Shown: piece by piece, positions 10,678 through 20,666 of the stretch
Numbering within the stretch: position 1 is the first letter of the stretch
Layout: each line of letters starts with the position of its first letter
NCBI GenBank assembly: GCA_037178625.1
Contig: CM074131.1
Coordinates: forward strand, 3,658,001-3,722,000
Source: Skeletonema tropicum
Taxonomy: Eukaryota; Bacillariophyta; Thalassiosirophyceae; Thalassiosirales; Thalassiosiraceae
Direction: 5' to 3'
Length of the DNA: 64,000 bases
Notes under the pieces: generated by a model
Told to the model about the DNA's origin: nothing
The model's database searches: none
Seen by the model: only the letters and a program-made list of their open reading frames with translations
Program-made: the position numbers and the translations under genes

Positions 10678-12356
10678 CTAGAGCAAGCTCTGGATGCCAG
10701 CAAGAAGAGGTGTGTCATGATCACTTCTCATTGTGTGTGTACCATCATCATCCTCGGCATTTTCTTGTGGCTGCATATGCACGCTCGCGGGTCGACTTCT
10801 ATACAAGACGTAATGTTGAACAATAAACACCACATCAAAACAAATCGATACAAGGCCAAGGCCGAACTTTGCTGGATTGCCAAGCACCCCTGTCCAACTT
10901 CCATCTTGCGCAAATGAGTCCCCAATCAATTGTATAATCGACAACGAACCACCTGTAAAGTCTAGCAAAATGTTCCATATTGCCCAACCTGTTGTTGATT
11001 TGCGCCGGTAATTGAGCATCACTTGTGGGATGTACTTGACAGCTGTAATTCCGACCTTGACATAGCTGAGAAAGTATAAGAAATCCAATAGATTCCATGG
11101 CCCAACATTTGTAGCGATGAGTGTATCCAAAGATGATGCAAGTTAGGACCAATATGGCAATTAGAATCTTTGTCGTAGAAGATATTCGTTTTGTCCACCG
11201 CATGTGTGCTTGTTTTCCTCTGCGTGATCTTCATTTTCGGCAAAGTGTGCTGGTTGTGACGAAATGACGGAACGATCTTGAGTACGCTTTTGCTTCTGCT
11301 GTTCCTGTTGTTGACCGAAATCATCCTCATTCAAAATGAAAACTATCGTTTCCTATACTATCATCTAATCGCATTCCCTCTTGCTCAGTCGTTGTCTATC
11401 AATCTATCCAATCCAGCAAATTCCACCTGACTCTTGACACGTATTGTTGTCGTTGCAAATTATTTGAAGGAATGTGATTATTGTCAGAATCAAGGCGTGC
11501 CATGCAAATGCCACGTCGTTTGTTTTTACTTGAGGCACTGCCACGGCTTTCGCACTCGCCGGATTGCCATTTGCAGCAATGATTACTTGTATTGATTGCC
11601 ATGTTAATGTTGTCGTATTTGCTAATGATGATGGGTCATTATAATATGCCATTGGAACATCACTCTCGACGACATCATGACCTCCACCACCAAATCTATC
11701 TGCATACTCTTGTCCTACAGTTACGCACTATATCGTAAGCTCGTGGTGTATACCGCATACAGGGCGAAGCCAATAATATTCCAAACAATAAAATCAAGTG
11801 ATAATCCCCTCACTGCCTTCTCCGGATGTGTACAGTTGGTAATAATTTGTGGATAAAAGGACAGTGTCCAAGCTAAAAAGTAGGAATAGCCGATTATATT
11901 TGAGACTACTTCCCACGACGACGACGATTGTTGATTGTTCTGTTCATCTTCGGATGGAAAAATGACTGCTAGAATACTCCCTAGAAGTGCAATACCAATC
12001 AACCCCAAGCAAATTGCACAAGGTGAATCATATCTTCTGCTTCGTTTCGGATGATCTCGCATCGATGACGAAATTGTCCCCCTCAAGGGCGATGCATAGG
12101 ATCCTTCGTCCATACTAAGTGCCCCTGGATGATGATTTGCCTCGTTGTCCACCGTAGCAGTAGTGAGGAATGATTGTGATACTCTCAAACTGTCCGAGCC
12201 CAGAGAAGAAAGAATTCGAGAGAGAGATTCATATCTTGATGGGAGTGGCGGAGATGATGAAGAGGATAAGTGGTACTGTTGTATGATGGGCGATACGGGG
12301 AGGTGCCAATCTTGACTGCTGCTTCTGCTTCGGTGGGGAGAGCTGAGGTTGCTCAT
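10678..12356 (-). CDS. CTNS: Cystinosin homologue, lysosomal/vacuolar cystine exporter (reading frame broken)
   Basis: Cystinosins are 7-TM PQ-loop proteins that export cystine with protons from lysosomes or vacuoles. The first frame (12356-11721) has a Ser-rich N-terminus, one TM, then the first PQ-loop, with YFLAWTLSFYPQ, GLSLDFIVWNIIGF and a Tyr-rich end. Around 11535-11460 is NDVAFAWHAL, the conserved inter-loop segment. The last frame (11130-10678) holds the second PQ-loop, with YVKVGITAVKYIPQ, RRKSTTGWAIWN, LLDFTGG and FGLG-x15-QHYVLYR. An intron of about 200 bp probably separates 11.42 kb from 11.21 kb. At two places (about 11710-11750 and 11110-11120) I find frame changes with no plausible splice sites. 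The gene may be a recent pseudogene, or the sequence may carry indel errors. Family assignment is strong; exact exons are not resolved. It is divergent from the nitronate monooxygenase. Confidence 0.85.
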
Positions 12357-12718
12357 CTACCTACCAAATGCTTTGCTTCAACAACACACCGTTGACCGTT
12401 GCCGGTTGCCGTTCATGCGACGATGGTCGGAATTTTTGACATCGTGGTGACAAAAATTGTTGACGATAGTACTGTTCCTATCTATCTATCCATCTATCTA
12501 TTATAAGTATCTACATATCTATAAGTGTGAACAGTATCTAAAGGTAAGGGTAGTGAATACATATGTCTTCCCGCTTCTCCCTGCTTCTCCCCAGCTTCTC
12601 CCGCTCGCTCGCGCGCCGTCGATGACATTTTTTTTTCAAATCGGCATCTTTGAGATCACCTTCTTCTTGATTGACACCTACCACTAGCACTAGGTAAGTA
12701 CTCATGCACATAAAGACA
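12357..12718. promoter_or_regulatory. Shared divergent upstream region
   Basis: These 362 bases separate the start codons of the minus-strand cystinosin gene and the plus-strand nitronate monooxygenase, so both promoters must lie here. It contains a (ctat)n microsatellite at about 12478-12506. No core promoter motif can be assigned with confidence. Confidence 0.5.
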
Positions 12719-13985
12719 ATGTCGGTTCCTGCGATACGGACACGCATCACCTCACTGTTTGGGTGTAAGTACCCTCTCGTCCTTCCAGGGATGTCTTGGA
12801 TCTCAGATCCAACGCTAGTCTCGGCCGTATCCAATGCAGGTAACTAACAATGCCATCCATTATGTGTGCATGATCATGTCAGAATCAATAGTGTACTCAT
12901 TCGCTGTGTTTGCACCATTCATATCATAGGAGGGGTAGGAATACTAGCTACTGGGCCACTATCTGCAGAAGAAACTCGTAATGCTATCCGTACAATCCGC
13001 TCAAAGACAGATAAGCCATTCGGAATAGGTGCGATCACATCATGTTATTAGCTGCCATATATTACTTTCCAAGCAACCAATAATCAATAAATCAACTCAC
13101 TCATACGACGTATAAATAATATCCCCAGGCACAACACTTCTAATGCCTGGCGCAGAAGCAAATGCCAAAGTTGCAATAGAGGAACAGGTGCCCATAATCA
13201 ACATATCTCTCGGCAAAGGCGATTGGATTGCAGAGCGTGTACACGATTACAATGGAAAGATTCTCGCGACAGTTACAAATGCAAAACATGCTCAATCGGC
13301 AATTGACTCAGGGGCAGATGCGTTAATGCTCACTGGTCATGAAGCTGCTGCTCATGGTGGAGATGTTACATCACTTGTTCTAATACCGAGCATATCCAAG
13401 CGCTTTCCAGATGTTCCGATTGTTGCCGCGGGTGGATTTGCTGATGGGAGGACACTCTCCGCAGCAATATCATTGGGTGCCGATGCAGTTGCAATGGGGA
13501 GTCGGTTTGCGATTACAAGAGAGTCGTCGCTGGCACATCAAATGAAAGAGATTATAGCCAACCCTGATGTAAATGGTGGTAGCACAGAGAGCGACACTTT
13601 GTATGGCAAGAACTTCGATGGGATACCTGCTCGCGTGTTGAAATCAGACGAATCGTCACGGTTGAATAAGAAACCGGCACCATTGCCTCTGGTTGTCTAT
13701 CGAGCGTTCAATGCTGCGAAAAAGATGAATATCCCACTTTACAAGGTCATACCAGGCCTCATTACGCAGTTTGATAAGATGTACATGGTAGCACAGTTTG
13801 GTGCAGCTACAGAATCACTAATGAAGGCGACAGTGGATGGGAATTACGATGAGGGAGTTCAGTTTATCGGGCAGTGTCAAGGACTGATTGAGGACATTCC
13901 AGCTGTGGATGTGTTGGTTCAGAGGATTATGATGGAAGCAATTGAGACATCTTCTCAGACCTTTGAAACGTTTGTGGAGAAATGA
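12719..13985 (+). CDS. Nitronate monooxygenase (2-nitropropane dioxygenase family)
   Basis: The model is join(12719..12839,12930..13028,13129..13985), three exons with GT-AG introns of 90 and 100 bases, giving 358 residues in frame throughout. The family uses FMN to oxidise nitronates such as propionate-3-nitronate, detoxifying nitro compounds. Exon 1 codes the N-terminal barrel strand YPLVLPGMSW and SAVSNAG. Exon 2 begins GGVGILATG. Exon 3 carries HEAAAHGG (about 144-151) with the catalytic-His region, the phosphate-binding AAGGFADGRT, and AMGSRF. Length fits the family. The ATG context at 12719 and the exon-phase agreement support the start. No targeting peptide is seen. Confidence 0.9.
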
Positions 13986-14723
13986 GTATAAATAATGATG
14001 AGACTTCTCACATCATGCCCTGTGATTTGTGAAGAGTCGATTCATGCCAGAGATGCCTTTAATTCAAAAGATGACATTTCTTTGGAACGATGTGAGTTGT
14101 GATAGAAATATAGATTGCTCGTCGCACAACTGCAACTACACCCACGCTACAAACGATAAGGTGAACTTATATCAAAGTAAAAAGTATATATTGAACTTGA
14201 CTTGCCATACTTCATTGCATACAGTTGCATATATTCATATTGATGGATATGTAGAGCGGCGAATGAAGATAAATTGAATCTCGTCAGGCTATCTATGACA
14301 ATGAAACTAAAGCTAAAGCACTTCTTCCGCGATCGCAAGCCATCATATCCATTGAAGAGCCTAGTGTCTCTTACTATTACTATCCGCAACACCAAGTGTG
14401 TCAAGATACAATTGGACCTCTCAGGTCAGCTACGAATACAAAGCTGCAGCATGGCTTCTGTGATGGCAACCCTTTTGATAAGTGTAAATGTGTTTCTTTA
14501 CTATCTTCTTTGTGTGTAGTGGGTCACTAGAAGCGGCTCATGCGCATATTGACGACGATAGTACGATACGAAACGATACGGTGGAATGGAGTGCTGCCGG
14601 ACAGATCAAATTGGACCTCTCAGGTCAGCTACGAATACGAAGCTGCAGCATGACTTCTATAATGGCAATCCTCAATCTAATTGCTACTTTTATGTGGGAG
14701 AGATGGATTATTCATCTTCATTA
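13986..14723. other. Intergenic with a duplicated ~58-bp segment
   Basis: A segment around ttggacctctcaggtcagct is present at about 14413-14468 and again at about 14612-14667 with few changes (continuing into gaatac-a/g-aagctgcagcat). The spacing is ~200 bp in direct orientation. ctctcaggtcagct is itself part-palindromic. No coding frame is supported. Confidence 0.5.
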
Positions 14724-17265
14724 CGCTATTTTCTCAGTGGAGTAGTCGATGTATCACATTCAACGCAAAGCAACAAATAGGAGTATTTCACTCCTACTAC
14801 CCGCTTCTCGTCCGCTTCAGTACGCACAAAGAATGTTATATTCTCGAAGTCACTTCTTGTTCCCTTGCCTCACGCTTACCACTCGCTCCTGCCAAAGAAG
14901 AAGCTGCGCTTCAAGACTGCTTCAAGAACCACTCCTCATGAATATGTTGCTGGTTCCCGTACTTGTACGATACCCACTGTCCAATCTATTCTTGCCAATG
15001 AAGACTCTTTGTACTGATTCCTACGTTCTTTTTCGTGTCAATGAGAAGAAATAACCGCCAAATTGGCGGGCCACCAAATTTTTGGTGACTGGACTAACAG
15101 ACGGAATAACAGACGGAAGGATATACACACACGCACACACCGGTCAACTTCAAGTTAATAGAAAGATCTGATGGTGGATACTCCTATGATTTTTTACTGG
15201 TGCGGCATTAAACTGACAAGTAATCGTGCAATGTCCCAGGCCAGGCCAGAGTTGTTTTCTTGGCCGACTAACATACCACAACCCCCAAGTAGCATTATAC
15301 GTCATTTGTTCAGAATCTCACTTATGAGCCTCAAATATGTATTTTCTGTCAACTGTTGTGCAATCACGAATTGCAGTACAGTACATACATATGGTGCAGA
15401 AAGAATGTTGGTACATACTCTCTTATGGCTGGACACATCAATACAAAATAATTTAAATCAAATCTATAGCTGAAAAAAAAAAAAATATATTAACAATCAA
15501 TGAGCAATCTTTAGATTGGTTATCATGAAAGGTAGGATTGATCTGTAACTGTAAGTTAGAAGAGTAAGAAAGACCTATCTCATGGCTTGTGTTCATGTTC
15601 ATGTTTTGTGTTGATGCCACCATGGCTATGGTCAAGGGGACCCCTTGATCTTCGCTTCTCACCACTCTCTCTTAAAACATTATTGTCGCGTCTCCCTCTC
15701 TCGTCCGTCGTCCGAGCGCAGATTCGCCACAACAATGAAACTCTTCTCCCTTGCAATATCCACAGCTGTTGCTGTTGGTTCCAGTGCCGGTACTAAACCT
15801 CTCCGTGGTAGTGAGCAGAGAGCAGAAGATATGGAACGCGCTCTTAGACTTAGAGGTGGTACTAATAAGAATCAAGATAATGAATATCATCCACTGTTTC
15901 TTGCAGGAGGTTCTGGTTCTGATACGACAAATTCCAATGGTGGAGGCAGCTTCGACTCCATCATTATGGACAATGAAGAAGTGCTTTTTGGTGGTGGTGG
16001 ACAAGACATTGGTGGTAAAGTTATTTACCGTGTTCCTGACTTTTTGACTGACCTTCCCCCCACCGTTCCCACTGGCCCTTCATCCTGTTTGAGTGGACAT
16101 GACCCTGTCAACAAAAATGGGCAGGATTTCTGTGGGGATGATGAGGTCATTGAATGTGGTGTCACTTTTGACAACGAGAAGGTAGTATTATCGCATGACC
16201 TCTTCTGCACAGAAAACGTGCTCTATGATGCCACAGACGACGAGTTGATGGAACTCAATGCTGCCATCACGTTGTCGGGACCCGAGGCAAGTATCGATTG
16301 CAAGGGACATACCATTCGTCAAATTTCGCATGGGCCCGGGTCATTCTGCCAAGTTGGGCTAGGCATTGGCAATCCCTTTGAACCTAGTGATTATCGTAAG
16401 GAGATGAAGAAAAACTGCTACAACTTTTATCAGGCTGGAATATTGCTGATTAACGGCGCTACTGCAATCAACTGCAACGTGGAAAGGTTCCATGATGGCT
16501 TCCTTGTTCTAAACGGTGGTGAAGTAAAAAAGTCCGAGACGTCTGGAAATGTTCATGGCGTCTTCATTCAAGACCTGACTGGCTCAATTGAAACGACGGT
16601 GTCAGATGTGTAAGAATGAATTGCCAAGGTGACTTCTTTGAAGTTTCGTACTCATCATTTCATGTTCCTGTATCTCGTCTTTATTTTACAGGTATGCTCA
16701 TGATAATGCTTATGGTATTAACGTTCGCAATAATGACAGTTCAAATTCTGTGACGATTGAAGATGTTACATGCAAGCTCAGCTACGTTGGTATGGCCCTA
16801 AAAGGACCAGACATTTTAGTGAGAGATTCTACCACAAGCCACAATTTTTTATTTGGGATTTCTTCCGTCGGTCCGTTCGAGACAGATATTGAGCCTGATT
16901 ACACTACCAAGATTCAATTCGAAGGGAAAGTATCTTCTCATCACAATGATTATGGCATTGAGTTTAGTTACCTGGAATTAGACTTTGGTGGCAATAAGAA
17001 TGCCGAAATCATTGTGAAAGGAGATGTGAACACCTACCTCAACCGCAGAATTGGGCTCCATGTCAATGTCACCACTAATACCTTCTACAACGTACTTTTC
17101 ACTGTGGAGGAAAAAGGCTCGTGGACCTCCTGCCAGAACAGTGAGATGGACATTGTCAACAATAATGGTTCGTTCAGCTTTAATGACGAGGGCAGCGATG
17201 GCGATGGATACATCTGTGGTACTAGTGCAGAATATTTCAACGGACAGGGGTTGCCCACGTGCATT
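14724..17265 (+). repeat. Giant direct repeat, copy 1 (2542 bp)
   Basis: The stretch is near-identical to 18121-20666. The differences I found are a 1-base change in an A run near 15470, a 1-base indel near 15443, and a 6-base unit (actaat) near 15862. It begins cgctattttctcagtgg and ends cccacgtgcatt. It carries ~1 kb upstream of the secreted-protein gene, exon 1, intron 1 and half of exon 2. The right edge abuts the poly(T) of the LINE. Confidence 0.95.
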
Positions 17266-17292
17266 TTTTTTTTTTTTTTACAAGATAAATAA
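15735..17292 (+). CDS. Truncated copy of the secreted LRR protein, without LRRs
   Basis: The model is join(15735..16609,16692..17292), 491 residues. The start ATG opens a signal peptide (MKLFSLAISTAVAVGSSAG). The rest is the extracellular domain of the downstream gene, with Cys-flanked strands such as ASIDCKGHTIRQIS and NGATAINCNVE, plausibly a right-handed beta-helix. The protein is the same as the first ~485 residues of the intact copy except for a missing Thr-Asn pair. It then runs into the LINE poly(T), giving CIFFFFLQDK and a stop. The duplicated segment includes the same 1-kb upstream region, so this shortened protein could be expressed and secreted. It could equally be a fresh pseudogene. 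Confidence 0.7.
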
Positions 17293-18120
17293 GTGGTTAG
17301 TTTAGGATGGTATTCAGGAGCTGTTTACTGGGCAAGCTGGATCTGAACTTGCCCATTTTAGGTAATAAGAGGAGTGCAGTCTAGGTATCTCTAGTTCAGT
17401 GGCAAGTCCGCACTCCTCTTGTCACCTGTGCTAGGTGATGGTATGTTCCTCCTCCCTCCTACTCTCAACTGCCTCTCGACAGGTGAGAGTGAGAGTCCTC
17501 ACTCAACCTCTGCCACCGCAGAGGTGGGGGAGAGGGGATTACTCCCCACTCCAGGTGTGCCAGTTGGACATCCCCGGCCCATTCTCAATGAGTGGCCGGA
17601 TGCGGTGGTGCCTGTCCCTACTCCCTCTGAGCAGGAGGGAGTTTGCCCGGACTAGGGCAAGGGACATGCGTACCCGCACATAGAATATCATCTGGCTACG
17701 CTGACGCTCCCACTTTTCAGCTAAGTGTGTACCCAGTTGACGCATCGCATTCAAGGCCTCTCTACCTGGCATTCCATCAGCCGTGAAGCAGAGGGGGGTG
17801 AAGTCCCGACGTCGTTCAAGACAAGCTGCCTTGTACTTGCGGATTTTCTCCCTCTCTTGTTGCCTCAAGACAGCCGAAGGCGCCTTGTTGCGGTAGGAGC
17901 GGCAGTCCGCGTCGGTGATGCGAGTGTCAAAGACAGTTCGACGCTGTCTCTTCCAGAAGTGGGAGACCATCACATCTCCACGCTCTTCCGTTGTTGTCAC
18001 TGGGGTCGACCCATCAGTTGCGTTGTGTTGTTGCGTGGTATTTTCAGCCTCTGCTGCGGCAGCAGCCTCTGCCTCTGCAGCAGTGCGTTGAGTACTAGTG
18101 TAGATAAAGGGTTCGTACTC
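17266..18120 (-). mobile_element. 5'-truncated LINE (non-LTR retrotransposon)
   Basis: The unit is 855 bp on the minus strand. Its 3' end is the T run at 17264-17279, which is poly(A) on the element strand, followed by ~260 bases of 3' UTR and the C-terminal end of an ORF. The other end (18120) cuts into the ORF, the usual 5' truncation. Both flanks are the 2.54-kb direct repeats, so the element sits exactly at the repeat junction. Confidence 0.8.
17539..18000 (-). pseudogene. LINE ORF C-terminal fragment
   Basis: The frame has about 150 residues and ends at 17539. It is rich in Arg, with VSHFWKRQRRTVFDTRITD, a KYKAACLERRRDFTPL segment, DGMPGREAL and, near the end, LLLRGSR. This pattern (F-P after an Arg-rich helix, DG-x-G-x-E, terminal RGSR) resembles the region after the reverse transcriptase in protist non-LTR elements. 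The RT core itself is missing through truncation. Assignment is from motif resemblance plus the poly(A) context. Confidence 0.6.
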
Positions 18121-20666
18121 CGCTATTTTCTCAGTGGAGTAGTCGATGTATCACATTCAACGCAAAGCAACAAATAGGAGTATTTCACTCCTACTACCCG
18201 CTTCTCGTCCGCTTCAGTACGCACAAAGAATGTTATATTCTCGAAGTCACTTCTTGTTCCCTTGCCTCACGCTTACCACTCGCTCCTGCCAAAGAAGAAG
18301 CTGCGCTTCAAGACTGCTTCAAGAACCACTCCTCATGAATATGTTGCTGGTTCCCGTACTTGTACGATACCCACTGTCCAATCTATTCTTGCCAATGAAG
18401 ACTCTTTGTACTGATTCCTACGTTCTTTTTCGTGTCAATGAGAAGAAATAACCGCCAAATTGGCGGGCCACCAAATTTTTGGTGACTGGACTAACAGACG
18501 GAATAACAGACGGAAGGATATACACACACGCACACACCGGTCAACTTCAAGTTAATAGAAAGATCTGATGGTGGATACTCCTATGATTTTTTACTGGTGC
18601 GGCATTAAACTGACAAGTAATCGTGCAATGTCCCAGGCCAGGCCAGAGTTGTTTTCTTGGCCGACTAACATACCACAACCCCCAAGTAGCATTATACGTC
18701 ATTTGTTCAGAATCTCACTTATGAGCCTCAAATATGTATTTTCTGTCAACTGTTGTGCAATCACGAATTGCAGTACAGTACATACATATGGTGCAGAAAG
18801 AATGTTGGTACATACTCTCTTATGGCTGGACACATCAATAAAAATAATTTAAATCAAATCTATAGCTGAAAAAAAAAAAATATATTAACAATCAATGAGC
18901 AATCTTTAGATTGGTTATCATGAAAGGTAGGATTGATCTGTAACTGTAAGTTAGAAGAGTAAGAAAGACCTATCTCATGGCTTGTGTTCATGTTCATGTT
19001 TTGTGTTGATGCCACCATGGCTATGGTCAAGGGGACCCCTTGATCTTCGCTTCTCACCACTCTCTCTTAAAACATTATTGTCGCGTCTCCCTCTCTCGTC
19101 CGTCGTCCGAGCGCAGATTCGCCACAACAATGAAACTCTTCTCCCTTGCAATATCCACAGCTGTTGCTGTTGGTTCCAGTGCCGGTACTAAACCTCTCCG
19201 TGGTAGTGAGCAGAGAGCAGAAGATATGGAACGCGCTCTTAGACTTAGAGGTGGTACTAATACTAATAAGAATCAAGATAATGAATATCATCCACTGTTT
19301 CTTGCAGGAGGTTCTGGTTCTGATACGACAAATTCCAATGGTGGAGGCAGCTTCGACTCCATCATTATGGACAATGAAGAAGTGCTTTTTGGTGGTGGTG
19401 GACAAGACATTGGTGGTAAAGTTATTTACCGTGTTCCTGACTTTTTGACTGACCTTCCCCCCACCGTTCCCACTGGCCCTTCATCCTGTTTGAGTGGACA
19501 TGACCCTGTCAACAAAAATGGGCAGGATTTCTGTGGGGATGATGAGGTCATTGAATGTGGTGTCACTTTTGACAACGAGAAGGTAGTATTATCGCATGAC
19601 CTCTTCTGCACAGAAAACGTGCTCTATGATGCCACAGACGACGAGTTGATGGAACTCAATGCTGCCATCACGTTGTCGGGACCCGAGGCAAGTATCGATT
19701 GCAAGGGACATACCATTCGTCAAATTTCGCATGGGCCCGGGTCATTCTGCCAAGTTGGGCTAGGCATTGGCAATCCCTTTGAACCTAGTGATTATCGTAA
19801 GGAGATGAAGAAAAACTGCTACAACTTTTATCAGGCTGGAATATTGCTGATTAACGGCGCTACTGCAATCAACTGCAACGTGGAAAGGTTCCATGATGGC
19901 TTCCTTGTTCTAAACGGTGGTGAAGTAAAAAAGTCCGAGACGTCTGGAAATGTTCATGGCGTCTTCATTCAAGACCTGACTGGCTCAATTGAAACGACGG
20001 TGTCAGATGTGTAAGAATGAATTGCCAAGGTGACTTCTTTGAAGTTTCGTACTCATCATTTCATGTTCCTGTATCTCGTCTTTATTTTACAGGTATGCTC
20101 ATGATAATGCTTATGGTATTAACGTTCGCAATAATGACAGTTCAAATTCTGTGACGATTGAAGATGTTACATGCAAGCTCAGCTACGTTGGTATGGCCCT
20201 AAAAGGACCAGACATTTTAGTGAGAGATTCTACCACAAGCCACAATTTTTTATTTGGGATTTCTTCCGTCGGTCCGTTCGAGACAGATATTGAGCCTGAT
20301 TACACTACCAAGATTCAATTCGAAGGGAAAGTATCTTCTCATCACAATGATTATGGCATTGAGTTTAGTTACCTGGAATTAGACTTTGGTGGCAATAAGA
20401 ATGCCGAAATCATTGTGAAAGGAGATGTGAACACCTACCTCAACCGCAGAATTGGGCTCCATGTCAATGTCACCACTAATACCTTCTACAACGTACTTTT
20501 CACTGTGGAGGAAAAAGGCTCGTGGACCTCCTGCCAGAACAGTGAGATGGACATTGTCAACAATAATGGTTCGTTCAGCTTTAATGACGAGGGCAGCGAT
20601 GGCGATGGATACATCTGTGGTACTAGTGCAGAATATTTCAACGGACAGGGGTTGCCCACGTGCATT
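18121..20666 (+). repeat. Giant direct repeat, copy 2 (2546 bp)
   Basis: This is the right-hand copy of 14724-17265, at a constant offset of 3395-3401 bases. It starts at cgctattttctcagtgg directly after the LINE. Beyond its end (gtgcatt, 20666) the gene continues normally with cttgcccggcttg, so this copy joins the original downstream flank. Confidence 0.95.

Noticed and set aside
10835..11330. Extra minus-strand frames over the cystinosin gene
   Set aside because: Only the short hydrophobic part near 11180-11115 fits cystinosin; the rest are shadows of the real frame.
14749..15054. 101-codon frame duplicated at 18146-18451
   Set aside because: Identity of the two copies is explained by the 2.5-kb duplication; no domain or codon signal supports a gene.
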